Notes: generated by a model from the sequence alone, not told the origin. A stretch of 64,000 nucleotides of DNA from Aricia agestis (GCF_905147365.1 NC_056415.1:10372001-10436000), one strand, 5' to 3'. Shown: positions 1 through 11,097, counted from the stretch's first letter. Program-made: numbers and translations.

Positions 1-2
1 GT

Positions 3-1949
3 GGCATTCGACCGATCGCTGTCGGCTCAACATACCGGCGCCTCACTGCCAAGATAGCCTGCAGGTCCATAAAATCTCTGTCATCATATTTCCAACCCAA
101 GCAACTTGGTTTCGCCTGCAAAGGTGGCTGTGAGGCAGCCGTTCACTCTTTTCGCACTCATGTTCAAAATTCAAAAAATAGTATATATTTAAAGGTGGAT
201 GTTTCAAACGCTTTCAATTCTGTAGACAGGGTCGCCATGTTAACACAGATAAAAACCAAAGCCCCCACCATTTTACCCTTCATGTTACAGTGCTACCGAG
301 ATCCCACTAAACTCATTTACCAGAACCACTTAATACAGTCTGAAGTTGGCTGTCAACAGGGCGACCCTCTAGGTCCAGCAATTTTCAGTCTAGCTATTCA
401 CCCGGTCATCGAACTCCTAAATTCCAAATTCAACGTGTGGTATCTAGATGACGGGACCCTTGCCAGCGACGCATCTACAGTTCTTTCGGATTTTCAGACT
501 CTGATTCGCGAATTCAAAATTATAGGCCTAGATTTGAACCTGGGGAAGTGTGAACTTTTTGTCCCTGATGATTGTGGGGATAGAGATGAGATAATATCCA
601 GTTTCAAGGCCGTCGCCCCAGAATTATCAGTGATTGAGAAGAGTGCACTTTTTCTCTTGGGTTCACCTGTTCTAGCCGATTCTTTTCCGGACTATATAAA
701 TGAAAAAACACGGAATTTTAGATCGTAAAGTTTAGATCGTCTTCTCCAAATTAACAGTCACATGGCATTTACTCTGATTCGATATTGTTTATTCGTTCCA
801 AAATTTACGTATGCTTTGCGGTGTTGTCAGCTCTGGAAGTTCCCAGAACTTCTCCATAGCTTAGATGACACCCTAAAGCATACGCTTTCCACAATTTTAA
901 ACATAAAATTTGATGAACGTTCCTGGACCCAAGCTACACTACCAGTAAGGTTCGGTGGCCTGGGAATACGAAAAACATCGGACACAGCTTTACCGGCGTT
1001 CTTGTCCTCGGTCCACGCAAATCGCGCAGTAATAGCCAAAATCTTAGAGCCCTCATCTTGCCCATTCGTCATTCCCTTTGCGGACGAGGCCAAGGATGCC
1101 TGGGACATTGCTAGTGCCGGCAGCGAGGTTCCCAAGAACACATCTTCCCAAAGGCTCTGGGACGAGCCCATCTGCGAACTGGTGCGTAATAAACTGTTTA
1201 ACACGTCTACCAGCGCCGTAGAACGGGCTCGACTTTTGGCCGTGGAGAGGTGGGAGTCGGGAGCTTGGCTGCAGGCACTGCCATCTAAAAACACAGGAAC
1301 ATTGCTGGACCGTAATACATTCCGTCTTGCCACTGCCCTGCGTCTTGGTGTCCCCCATGTCGTCCCCCATCAGTGTGTTTGCGGCGCGCGCGTTGACAGC
1401 TATGGTCACCACGGGTTGTGCTGCTCGCGAAGTGCCGGACGCTTTTCACGGCATCACAACCTGAATGACCTCATTCGTCGGGCTCTTGTCACTGCCGGCG
1501 TGCCAGCGATACTGGAGCCCTCCGGTTTGGCGCGCGACGATGGCAAGAGACCCGATGGAATGACCCTGGTGCCCTGGAATGTGGGTCGGGCCCTTGTGTG
1601 GGACGCTACTTGTGTCGACACACTGGCCTCGTCCCATATTCAGAGCACCTCGAGCTGTGCGGGCGCAGCCGCAAACCAAGCAGAGAACCTCAAGCGGCGC
1701 AAATATGAGAACCTCAGCGGAGATCTTATATTTGAACCGTTTGGGGTGGAAACTCTAGGCGCATGGGGTCCGGGGGCACATAAGCTTTTTAGAGGAATAT
1801 CTAAGAAGCTTGTTGAAGCCACCCGAGACCCCAGAGCTGGGAGCTACCTGGCGCAGCGGATAGCAATTGCCATCCAACGTGGCAATGCTGTTAGCTTGCT
1901 GGGCACTCTGCCAGATGGGGACGACTTGGGCAAGTTTTTCTTTTTATAG
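3..1949 (+). pseudogene. 3' part of a non-LTR retroelement ORF: reverse transcriptase + zinc knuckle + restriction-like endonuclease
   Basis: One reading frame runs from the window edge (position 3) to the stop at 1947-1949, broken once by TAA at 726-728. Near the start the RT fingers motif GIRPIAVGSTYRRL is visible (positions 3-44), then KVDVSNAFNSVDR (first catalytic Asp) and WYLDDGTL (catalytic DD, about 440-465). After the stop the frame continues as SLDRLLQINSHMAF, so the defect is a nonsense codon and not a frameshift. Downstream there is a Cys/His cluster (CVCGARVDSYGHHGLCC, from about 1375) and an endonuclease-like block with RPDG and VWDATCVDT (about 1550-1620). That order fits non-LTR elements with a PD-(D/E)XK nuclease (R2/R4/Dong-type architecture); the clade is not assigned. 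The element would mobilise by target-primed reverse transcription. The 5' part lies outside the window. Confident about a retroelement, less so about the nuclease class. Confidence 0.75.
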
Positions 1950-2046
1950 TTTTATTTTTAAAGTTTGTATATATAATATATCTGTATATTTTAGATAGTA
2001 TTTTAGTATGTAATCTAATAGAGTTTTTTTGATATAATAAAATGCA
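1950..2046 (+). other. 3' untranslated tail of the retroelement
   Basis: AT-rich sequence after the retroelement stop codon, with an AATAAA signal at about 2036-2041. No long poly(A) is seen, so the 3' boundary is approximate. Confidence 0.4.
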
Positions 2047-2363
2047 TTTGCGAGTACCGTTTTAAAATTATTGACTTATATTACAATTTATCATAAATAA
2101 TATAGGTTATATGTTCATATAGTGGAGTTCTATTATTATACATATGTATGTTTGCATTAAATGGCATTAAGTTGGTTGACCGCTTCTGATGGGCTTGAGA
2201 TGGACTAATATAGTGTAAAACAAAGAACCGATGCTTCTTTTTAAGTGCAAAGTATCCGTTTTTTGTAAAGACTGATAAAATATGAAATTGGTGAATAATA
2301 TGATTTTCAACCTAATAATATTATATTAAAATACCAATAACAAATCAAAACACACATGTTTTC
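2047..2363. other. AT-rich intergenic stretch
   Basis: No ORF, repeat or motif recognised. Confidence 0.5.
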
Positions 2364-2534
2364 AACAATATTCTTAAATCCTGTCGCATAGAACAGCAAT
2401 CAAACTTAAAGACTCGAGCAGCAATATGCAGAGAGCACTTTATCTTAGAACAGCTGCAACATAGCAATTTTAATCCCACTTTTAAAGGAACCCGGTACAT
2501 CGAACATACGGAAAGCCCCCAGATTATATCTTAG
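2364..2534 (+). pseudogene. possible THAP-like zinc-finger fragment
   Basis: An open frame of 56 codons ends at TAG 2532-2534 and contains LKTRAAICREHF followed about 20 residues later by FKGTRY. The spacing of the C..HF pair resembles the C-terminal half of a THAP domain, as found in host THAP proteins and in P-element-type transposases. No start codon or upstream C2 pair is visible, so this is at best a remnant exon. Confidence 0.3.
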
Positions 2535-2690
2535 GGAGCGCGCAGACGAGCGACTGATTACACGCTCCTGAAATACAATTTTCTTGTCACGATTTTACGT
2601 AGACGGCTACATAGCAAGTATATTATGTAAAATGTTTAAAAGCTACAGCCAGCAGTCGCTAGTTGCGATTGTTGGAGCTCGTCTACGCCC
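2534..2690. mobile_element. possible MITE
   Basis: Imperfect terminal inverted repeats GGGAGCGCGCAGACGAGC on the left and GAGCTCGTCTACGCCC on the right. TTA lies before the left end; the right flank is unclear. Confidence 0.35.
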
Positions 2691-2878
2691 AATCTTAATC
2701 TTACTCGGGTCCATACAACTTTGATTCAATAGCTTTTGTTAGCGACTTCGACATGTTTTCAACATTTTAAAATAATTTTCTATTTTTGTTTTTTTTTTCA
2801 GTAAACCTGGATTTCCTTCCGAGTTTGTTTCTCCCTTATTCTTTCATGGGACCCTTTTAGATATGGCCTATATCTTTA

Positions 2879-3031
2879 GGGTGGGTTGCACCGACTTACT
2901 TTGACTATAACTTTAACCATAACAAAATGTCGAATGAACTGTCAAATCCCTAGTAATAGTCCATAATGGACGCTATATTTGACGATAACCTTAACCTTAA
3001 CTCTACATACGCCTGTGGTGCAAACCCACCC
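2879..3031. mobile_element. 153-bp MITE with TTA target duplication (PIF/Harbinger-type)
   Basis: Inverted ends GGGTGGGTTGCACC and GGTGCAAACCCACCC with TTA on both sides (2876-2878 and 3032-3034). Internal AACTTTAACC-type motifs are also inverted. A 3-bp TTA duplication is characteristic of PIF/Harbinger elements. Confidence 0.7.
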
Positions 3032-3159
3032 TTAGTAATCTTCTCCATTATAAGAGATGATGATACAGGAACCGGGAGCGAGTAAAATGAAAGACCCAGA
3101 GGAAAGGGCCTTTGCCCAAAATTGGGACAGCACAGGCTAACAAAATAGGTACCTAATAA

Positions 3160-3370
3160 AAAAATACATGTGGCACTCGGGGACTGCCGCGGTAAAGCTA
3201 TTGTGTAGTATTTTATCAACTTATGCAATTATAATTCGCATACGTCTAGTCGCACGCACGCAAACACCGTGCCGAAGTCAGGCAACGCCCGTCCACACCA
3301 TTGTGCCGGTCGGAGTTAGGTTTTTTTCGTTAAGGAATTTCTTCATTCGGCCGCGTCAAAACCCACAATA
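3160..3370 (+). repeat. interspersed repeat A, copy 1
   Basis: Begins about ACATGTGGCACTCGGGGACT and shares most of its length with 34616-34800, including CATACGTCTAGTCGCA and CACCGTGCCGAAGTC. No coding content. Confidence 0.6.
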
Positions 3371-3639
3371 AAAGCTATGCATTAGCATAATAATAAAGAG
3401 ATTATCTCTTAGAACTTCGGAAAATAACCACAAAATATTCCTTTGACTATTCGAGCAATCACGTAGCGAAGATAAAATTTCCGAAATTGCAACTGTCGAA
3501 ACGTTTGGACGCGGTTTATCACATTCGTCATGATCATCATCATTTGTTGACAAAAGATACGTTATTATTAGAGTTAAAGTCATATAACTCGTAACTATAT
3601 CTTAGTAATAATATTTTATTACATACTAATTGTACTAAT

Positions 3640-3800
3640 AATGCTACAAAATATTTATTACATTACATCGCGAAGGTGTGTCTGTATTTCTGTTTATCTA
3701 TCTGGGCTCGTGATGTAATTGCAGATATATTTTGTCTGTCGGGAAATAAAATACATTTTATTCCGGAAAAATGTACCAAAAACGAACATCGTGGCAACAA
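3640..3800 (+). repeat. decayed copy of repeat B
   Basis: Retains GCGAAGGTGTGTCTGT and TCCGGAAAAATGTACC, landmarks shared with the better copies at 4495-4690, 22862-23096, 23990-24235 and 42918-43135. Confidence 0.45.
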
Positions 3801-4160
3801 TAATATGGCCAACATCTAGTGTTATATATTGCGTGGCTCGCGTAACTAGAATTCTTCGATTAAAAATCAAGAAAATCTTTTGCTATTTTCTATATCTTGT
3901 CGTGCAAAATTAGCTTTCAACTTAAAAGAATTGAATTGAGTTCGCTTCATTGAGCACATAGAGATTATTGAGAGCCGTAGAGCTAAATTAATCGCTCAAG
4001 ATAAATTGGAAAACACGGATCTTCCGACTCGCTTATACGAGCGATTTAACACTGCTTAAAGATACGAAATAGCGATTGACTGCTACGTCGCGTCTGTACT
4101 AACAATACATGCACGTTATCTTTGTTCAATGATTAATTATTAAATACGTGGTAAAAATAA
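3801..4160. other. intergenic, nothing recognised
   Basis: AT-rich with no supported coding or repeat structure. Confidence 0.4.
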
Positions 4161-4167
4161 CTTTAAA

Positions 4168-4460
4168 ATGGGCCGGCTCGACCGGATAAATACCACGGGC
4201 TCACAGAAAACCGGCGTGAAACAGCGCTTGCGCTGTGTTTCGCCGGAGGCCCCATCCCCTACCCTATTCCTTTTCCTACCCTCCCCTATTCCCTTCCCTT
4301 CCCTTCCCATCCCTACCCTCCCCTCCCCTATTACCCTATTCCCTCTTACAAGGCCGGCAACGTACCTGCAGCTCTTCTGATGCTGCGAGTGTCCATGGGT
4401 GACGGAAGTTGCTTTCCATCAGGTGACCTGTTTGCTCATTTGCCCCCTTATTTAAAAAAA
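4168..4460 (+). repeat. SINE-like repeat C, copy 1
   Basis: Starts GGGCCGGCTCGACCGGATAA, continues with a GC hairpin (AAACAGCGCTTGCGCTGTGTTT) interior, a CCCTA/CCCTT pyrimidine tract, then TGCGAGTGTCCATGGGTGAC and ends in an A-run. Other copies: 17925-18185, 24240-24540 (minus), 35683-35868, 54225-54550. The A-rich end and copy dispersion suggest retroposition. Confidence 0.65.
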
Positions 4461-4489
4461 ATGTTATTTATTTATACATACTTCCATTC

Positions 4490-4690
4490 TTTACTAATAT
4501 TATAAATGCGAAGATGTATCTGTCTATCTGTTACCTCTACACGCTTAAACCACGGAACCGATTTTGATGAAAAATATTATAAAGATACTTTGAGTCCCGG
4601 GAAAGGACATAGGATACTTTGCGACCAAATGTACGGTTACCGCGTGATAATCAAATTTCGGTGCAACGGAGTTGCCAGCATTAACTAGTT
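4490..4690 (+). repeat. repeat B, copy
   Basis: Starts AATATTATAAATGCGAAGAT, contains GTCCCGGGAAAGGACATAGG and ends near GCAACGGAGTTGC. A dispersed family seen at least five times here. Confidence 0.6.
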
Positions 4691-5265
4691 TTATAATTTG
4701 TTTTTTTTTTTTATCATTTAGTGAATGGAAAAGCTCTGTAAAGCTATTTATGAAATAGTTCGTATGCCGATTTGGTTTTCTCTCAACTTCTCCTTAACTC
4801 ATCACTTGATGTTTCAGTTGCACAGAAAATTTGTTCATTGGAACCATTACATTTTTCGAGATAAAGTTTGTCCTATGTATCTACGAAGCAAGTTTCATTG
4901 AAACCGGTCCACCGCGGTACCGATTTAAATGTGTAAACGTGTCAAACACACTCGCATTTACAATAGAATTACAGATTACTCTGCCTGACTTCCACTCAAA
5001 GATGGGTATAATCCAGGATAGTTGATAAGTAAATAAATCGATCGAAATAAAACGTTGAAAAGCGATATCCTCAGTCCAACCAGCTAGAAACGGATAGCCC
5101 TATTTGTAATAAAACATGCGAATGTGAGGAATTCGTATTTATCTTTTGATGTTACGTCATATTGATACCCATAAAAACTACCGAATGTCTCTGTACATAA
5201 AATATATGAGAAACGTTACGAAAATACTTATTATTTTCATAGCTTTCATTAAATGAGAATTATTG

Positions 5266-5360
5266 TTTGACACACAGTGCCATCTAGCGTCAACGTTTCA
5301 CTAAGAACCACTCGGAGAATACAGACAACATAAATCCCCTACTCGATAATAGATGGCGTT
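5266..5360. repeat. short inverted repeat around GCCATCTAGCG
   Basis: GTGCCATCTAGCGTC (about 5278-5292) faces AATAGATGGCGTTA (about 5348-5361). It is a possible small MITE that directly precedes the heat-shock element array. Confidence 0.35.
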
Positions 5361-5384
5361 AGGTGTACGATTACATGCGCGTAT

Positions 5385-5455
5385 TTTCTAGAAACGTTCA
5401 ACCCATGTTTACGCGAGTCAGATACATTCTAGAAACGAACTCTCTGGAATATTCT
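5385..5455 (+). promoter_or_regulatory. cluster of heat-shock elements (HSF-binding sites)
   Basis: HSF binds inverted 5-bp nGAAn units in register. At 5426-5455 I read aTTCt aGAAa cGAAc tCTCt gGAAt aTTCt, six consecutive 5-bp units with one poor unit. A second block, tTTCt aGAAa cGTTc, lies at 5385-5399. A TATA-like box follows about 20 bp after the array. This density is characteristic of strong heat-shock promoters. Orientation is taken from the TATA and initiator downstream. Confidence 0.7.
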
Positions 5456-5471
5456 GGCACTCGCCTCTGCT

Positions 5472-5520
5472 CATATTTAAAATAGCCGTAGTCAGGCGGG
5501 CCAGTCAATCGGTTCAGTTT
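5472..5520 (+). promoter_or_regulatory. core promoter: TATA-like box and initiator
   Basis: ATATTTAAAA at about 5473-5482 is followed by candidate initiators AGTCAATC (about 5503-5510) and TTCAGTTT (5513-5520). The spacing of about 30-40 bp allows either. Upstream heat-shock elements give the expected order for an inducible promoter. Confidence 0.5.
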
Positions 5521-5800
5521 GAGCTTTCCTCAAGGCGACTTCGGAGTCAAAATAAGTGATCAACAGTGATTCTAGTGAAACCTACGACCTAGGACAATGT
5601 AGACCTAGTGCTAGTAATTAAAGTCTTGAGAAAAGTCAGCAGGTCTTTCTCTCCAAATCCTTCGAGCCCTAGCATGTAACAATATTGTATAAGTAACTAT
5701 AACGTTTGTATAATAGCGCCACCAGGGTCCAGTTTCTAAGAGCGTAGCTTTTGACACGGAGGCTGTGGGCTACCAGAAGTTAACAACATACCATCGGCAT
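5510..5800 (+). ncRNA. putative heat-shock-inducible transcript, non-coding as far as visible
   Basis: Downstream of the heat-shock promoter there is no ORF of useful length on the plus strand for several kilobases. The first stretch has AGTGATCAACAGTGATTCTA and similar AGTGA repeats, which resemble insect heat-shock leader sequence. It could be a lepidopteran analogue of hsr-omega (inference), the leader of an Hsp gene whose body has been lost, or a promoter carried by a transposon. The extent is unknown. Confidence 0.3.
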
Positions 5801-6137
5801 CTAAATAATTATCTAAAGCTGTTATGAAATGATTTTTGTAAATGTATCTTATAAAAATAATTTCATATCTATTTTGGTTTAAATTTTAACCACCACATTT
5901 ACCTGCGGTTACCATTAAATGAATGAAATCTAATTCTAACCCAGTAAGCGCACATTCATTTTGGTGTAAATATCCATCCTTATAGTTTGGAGAGCAGTCA
6001 ATATTTTACGGACTCAGCCATAAATAGAGGCGGAAGCGTGGCAGCATCTGGACGTAGATTTAAAACTCTATAAGCAGTCAGAGCTATCTGTATGTTTCGG
6101 CGAGATTTAGGATTATAGCTGCCACGAGAATATCCGA

Positions 6138-6252
6138 GTATAGGGCTCCCACACATAACTGCGAATTCACGTCGCAAATTTCTGCGACTAAATTCATAAT
6201 ATAAATGAAAATGCCGATGCGATGCGAATTCGCAGTTCTGTGTAGGAGCCCA
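6138..6252. mobile_element. MITE family D, copy 1
   Basis: Inverted ends GGGCTCCCACACATAACTGC and GCAGTTCTGTGTAGGAGCCC, with ATA on both sides. The second copy is at 31398-31515 in an OGDH intron. Confidence 0.6.
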
Positions 6253-6470
6253 TAGACGTAAAGCCATATTGCTCCGTTGCTTTGCGGTTCGCCACAGCGT
6301 TGACGTGACGCACATTTTATGTGGGTATCCGTCTTGTGTTGTCGCGCGTCGCTGCAACGTAGCTAACTAGCTATGTGACGTTCGTTCCGACGACGTAACG
6401 CAAAAAAGTTGCAGAAAGAGTGTTTAGCCGCATAAGGTAGAGCATTAAAAGAAAAGTAATCTAGTTATGT

Positions 6471-6636
6471 ACCATCGAGGAAATTGATTCCTAGGCAGTT
6501 GACGGACCTACGACGTTTGGTCGGCTTGTGTCAATTCAAAGTTAGCTGTGAATTGTGATCGGTCGGATGGGTTTGGCTTAGCGCGACAAAATTACGTAGG
6601 TCCGCCATCTGCCTAGGGATCAACTTCTCTGATAGT
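6471..6636. mobile_element. MITE family X, copy 1
   Basis: Left end ATCGAGGAAATTGATTCCTA, right end GGGATCAACTTCTCTGAT. It carries GTAGGTCCGCCATCTGCCTA next to the right end. Copies elsewhere at 6786-7090, 30226-30382, 35968-36085 and 44630-44783. Confidence 0.6.
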
Positions 6637-6785
6637 ATATTAGTTTACGCATATATAAATATTTCATGTGCCAATTGGACACGATATTTTTTCAACTTTA
6701 TGCAATGTTATATAATATAGGTACTTAATATACTGCCCGCTAAAATATTTCTATCATAATATTTTCTCATACTTATGACACTAAA

Positions 6786-7090
6786 GGTAGAGAAATTGAT
6801 TCAAATGCAGGTGTACTTACTATTATTACCTTTTTTTAACATGCTTTACGCATCCCCGTCAAATTGGGAATATCGACCGGGGTATGTGGGACTCCTGTAG
6901 TCTACCCACTAAAACCCCATGGTGCTCCACTCATCGCTAAAGGCAGAGTTGCGGGTACGATAGAACCTACCACAATTAACGTAGATTATTACCTACGAGT
7001 TAGTCAAACCCCGCTGAATTATATTGACTTGACATAACTCGACCAAACAACGTAGGTCTGCCTATGAATCAATTTATTCGATGGTACATT
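6786..7090. mobile_element. MITE family X, enlarged or nested copy
   Basis: GAGAAATTGATTCAAATGCA on the left and CTATGAATCAATTTATTCGA on the right. About 165 bp of unrelated sequence sits near the left end. Confidence 0.45.
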
Positions 7091-7539
7091 AAATATATTG
7101 AATAGTTCCAGTCGAATATCGACAGATCTAGTTTGTATAAATATGGAATTCTATTTTCGGCCAGTCTCATGCCAAGTATTGATGGGTTTTGGCACTATTT
7201 CCGTACTTTTTAGGTCATCTAAGATAGACGAGGTGTGGGCCATAAGTGTTACATGACAGGGTGTATCTATTTACATTGCTTCGAGATTTGTTCTCAATAG
7301 ATTATTACTAAAACATTTCTGAGCACAAAGAAATATCTAAAAACTATCCAACAGAAATCACAATAGTATTATAAATTTTGTTTATTATTTCTTTACCCAA
7401 AAGATACAGAACATAATTTGATCATTGTCATCTTAGTAACTTTTGCTCTAAAATAGCAGTACGCGGGATTCTGTTCATCCCGGAAAAGTGCAGTGTTCCA
7501 ATTTAGGATGCTGTAATAACTCTAAAGCACAAAATAGAC

Positions 7540-7960
7540 GATAATTCAGCATTACATGTGTTACGGGCTGCCATGCACGCATGATCGTTTATATTGTATT
7601 GATTGATGTGAACGACATGCAAACTACGTACTGTACATGATTGACAAGTTCTTTAAATTTTCGTCCTGGAATATGTGCATTACATGCACGTGTGAGGCAC
7701 CACCTGCTTTGCTCAAAATAAAGATGAATATAAATGACTATTATTTCAATAATAAGAATTTCAAGTTAAATAACAAAACCATTGTTACCATTATACTTAT
7801 ATCATTTTATTTATAACTATTATTGAAATAATAGTCATTTATATTCATCTTTATTTTGAGCAAAGCAGGTGGTACCTCACACACGCATGATCGTTTCGCG
7901 ATCGGCATGTCATACAACAATTAATACTGTCACGTAAATGCATGTAATGCTGAGTGTTTT
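7540..7960. repeat. foldback element with 61-bp arms
   Basis: Arms at 7692-7752 and 7820-7880 are near-perfect inverted copies (CACCTGCTTTGCTCAAAATA facing its complement) around a loop of about 68 bp. Weaker outer pairing (CAGCATTACATGTG with GCATGTAATGCTG) extends the structure to about 420 bp. Confidence 0.65.
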
Positions 7961-8372
7961 ATATATAGTAACGCACATGGCGCGTCGATTTAAAAGCTAG
8001 TTTCATAAAATCTACCATTTTCAAGTAACGAGCTCAGTGATGTACAAAAACTATCGATTGTTTCGATCGCCAATAACATATTAAACGAGTTTCAGGGGAA
8101 TTGCGTCGTTAGGAATTCACAAGCCATTTCTCAACGTCAAGCAACTTTTATTATTTCATTTTTGAAATTTTCCAACAATAACCTGATAATCGCTGCACCA
8201 TCGAAGATATTACTAAATCATGTTAAAGCAAAAAACTTTACATAATCGGTTTTTATCAAAGGAAATGTTTAATCAAATTACCTTTATCTAGTATTGCATT
8301 GATTGTGTTTAGTACGTAGATATGCAGTATTACTAATTTAGTATGAGAGTGGTGCGTCCCGTCGTAGGTATA

Positions 8373-8631
8373 CTGGGTGTAACAAAAATAAGTGATAATA
8401 CTTTAGGGTGTGTACGTGTTCCTTGTAGAGAGTTCACTGTGAAAGTAGCAGCTCTGAAAGACGAAAAAATTTTTTCACCTTTGTATGGGTAAGGGCCCGA
8501 GCGTCACGAGTTTCCCCATACAAAAGTGAAAAAAAAATTTGGTCTTTCAGCGCTACTACTTTCACAGTAAACTCTCTACAAGGAACACATACACACCCTT
8601 AAGTATTATCACTTATTTTTGTTACACCCTG
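8373..8631. mobile_element. 259-bp palindromic MITE, TA-flanked (Tc1/mariner-like)
   Basis: CTGGGTGTAACAAAAATAAG on the left and the matching CTTATTTTTGTTACACCCTG on the right, with TA on each side. Nearly the whole length folds back on itself, including a GTAGAGAGTT/AACTCTCTAC pair. Confidence 0.7.
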
Positions 8632-10303
8632 TATATCTAATACATAGTTGCCACAGATTAGGTACGCGTTGAAAGTTAAGTTGAGTTAAAATTAAATAAA
8701 CTGTGTGAAAGTATTTTAGAAGCCTATTCAATGCAAATAAACTGTAGAAAAATAAAGAAACCTGAACAGGAAAAACCTTTTGAATTTTGCCTTTTTCATA
8801 GCGTTTAACGATTGTGCGTCCAAAGGTAAAAAGGTATAAGTGAAGCATTATCAGGTTTGAGTAGCGAAAAGGATTGGTTATCATATTCAGCTGTAAATTC
8901 AGCGGACGTAAAGCGCTTACTCGCGCACGGCTAAAGCTACTTCCGCTTTACATACACAAATAACAAATATTCCATTTTCGAAATGTAAGATTTGTTGACA
9001 AAAATACCTGTTTGTTTTTTAACGTTATTTGTTTTTATGTTGTTACAGCCTGTGAGATTTGAATTAATGTTTTTCAGCTTTTGTATGTCAAAAATTAAAA
9101 TACTTTTAACAAATTTGCATATCACCCTAACAATTGTCCAAACCACAAAATTTTATCATTGGTATCATACCATGTAGTAGGTACTTCCCAGTTCGGCATT
9201 ATACTTTTTAAATTATAACAAGTTTATTACATTAACTATTAAGCATGTGAAACAAATAGGAAACAATTGAAGATTTTTCTATTCCACAAGGGAGTTTAAT
9301 TACATTATATTGGAGTATAAAAGACAGGAATAAAACTCCACCTCGATGCGGTCTGCCCCAATACGTGTAGGCGTGTGTGGATAATTTATTCATCGGCGGT
9401 ATCTCGGCTCTCTGAAGGTGAATTTACTGCAAGGACCGCTTTTAAATTTTCAAGACCAGCCCGAGAACAAAGGACTTTATCTGACGCTAAAGAGAGTAAA
9501 ATGTGTCCATTGCAGCGGCGCATAGAACGCTGTTTATAGCTTTCATCGGCCGCAGCCACCTGCCTGCTTTACTGTATCGCCTCGCAGCCAATAATGTGGT
9601 TTAGTTTATTAAGACCGTTATTTTCTGTCCCCGGTCGGACAATAATAATAAATTAGAATGAAAATTCGATCCTCCGTATTTACAGAATGTATTGTTGAGA
9701 TAGTTTTATTCTTACCCTCGTAATAAAAAGATCGTGTGATACAGAAGTGAAGTATTATTTTGTCTCTGTGCGATACGTTAGAAAGTGAATTTAGAGACAA
9801 GGGACTGCATTGTATGACTAATAACTATTGTACTTTAGATTAGTGTTTATTTATTTTTAGTTCAAAACAATTTAAACTAGTAAGATTAAATTCTTCTGTT
9901 CATTATTATCTATAGTAATAGATAATGATTGATGATTTGATTTATTATTAAAAAAAAATATCCTTGTCTATCATTACCACAATAGACATAAGGACCAGTA
10001 GTTCGACTGCAAAGAGACGGACAGGTTTCAATATCTGTCAAATTCGTCGGGTTTCACTAGGATTATAAGCGGAATGTGCCTCGCGCTGACTGGTATAATT
10101 TATTTTTAAATATTTAAAATAAAGATTTCAAAATTGCATTCTGACAATTTTAATCGCATGTGCCAAAACACAAACAATAATACGACCAAAGAGGAACACG
10201 TCCACCGAATATGTCATAGTTTTAAATTCGTAGGTAACAAGTTAACAACCCTAGCGACGATTTTAGTCATAATACGTCAAATTTAAAATTTCAACATCAG
10301 TTC
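8632..10303. other. intergenic, no supported gene
   Basis: AT-rich single-copy-looking DNA. A short GC-richer block at about 9340-9600 is not coding in any frame I could follow. The small inverted repeat TATCTATAGTAATAGATA lies at about 9907-9924. Confidence 0.4.
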
Positions 10304-10306
10304 TAA

Positions 10307-11097
10307 GGGTATGCGCGCACGGGCAACTTAGTTGCTCGGCGATTTATTTGTCTCTTGATGAAGTCTAGGAGCTAGTATGAAAGTGCGCGCACGTAGCGAC
10401 GCAACTCTGGGCATTGCCCAGAGCCCGCGACGCAACTGTCTCCTTCCCTATTGGTTTCTATGCAAGTGCGCACACGGGCAACAAAAAAGTTGCCGATCGG
10501 CCAGTTGCCACTCGACTGCCGCTGCGTGAGTTTGTGTGTACTTGCAGCAATGAGTTTCTAAAATACTAGAGTAGCAATAGCAACGTCTTACAAAATATTC
10601 TCAGAAATGCGTAACCACTTGATAGCTCAAAAGACAATGTCAATTCATAATATTGTTATTGTGTCATTATGTAGGTCAGATATACCTGCAGACATCTTCG
10701 AAGTGGCAACGCGTTGCTGCCGTAAACTGCCAATCTAGTAAGATTCTGCACAGTTCATCGAAACTTTCGACACTCAGTCTAAAGTAATTAAAATTTTTTT
10801 TTGGGTATGCTCTCAATTTCATAAAACTAGTATAAAATTTCCCGAGAGTCAGCCGATCGCTCCATAGTGGATGCACCCATCATTCTATTTTTCGACGCTT
10901 TCTTCGGTTTTTTATAGCGAGTGCAACGACCACTGCAGCCGTCTCGACCAAATCCATGTTGATGACTGTCAAGAAAAAAACTGAAAAAAGTCGGGTTGCT
11001 GTCGCTCTCGTGCGCGCACCCCGACGACATGGCAATTATTTTTTCGAAAGAGACAAATAAATCGCCGAGCAACTAAGATGCCCGTGCGCGCATGGTC
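10307..11097 (-). mobile_element. decayed PIF/Harbinger transposon (791 bp)
   Basis: Ends GTATGCGCGCACGGGCAACT and its inverted partner GATGCCCGTGCGCGCATGGT, with TAA on both sides (10304-10306, 11098-11100). The minus strand encodes a transposase N-terminus: an MDLVETAAVVVALAIK start, then a basic stretch, then HPLWSDRLTLGKFYTSFMKL and FNYFRLSVESFDELCRIL, typical of HARBI1-like proteins. A TGA stands just before WVHPLW where Trp would be expected. The catalytic DDE domain is missing. After DELCRIL the sequence becomes one that is shared with the 209-bp MITE at 28936 and 31728. Confidence 0.7.
10546..10730 (+). repeat. truncated copy of the 209-bp hAT-type MITE
   Basis: CAATGAGTTTCTAAAATACT through CCAATCTAG matches the first ~185 bp of the intact copies at 28936-29144 and 31728-31936. 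The last ~25 bp are missing, and the sequence joins directly to Harbinger transposase coding. Confidence 0.6.

Noticed and set aside
827..1822. Minus-strand ORFs of 60-168 aa over the retroelement
   Set aside because: Antisense shadows of the retroelement frame; no independent motifs.
5998..6357. Minus-strand 119-aa ORF
   Set aside because: Covers MITE family D and has no protein family signature.
5510..9000. Hsp70-family coding gene after the heat-shock promoter
   Set aside because: No plus-strand ORF of any size and no recognisable Hsp motif.
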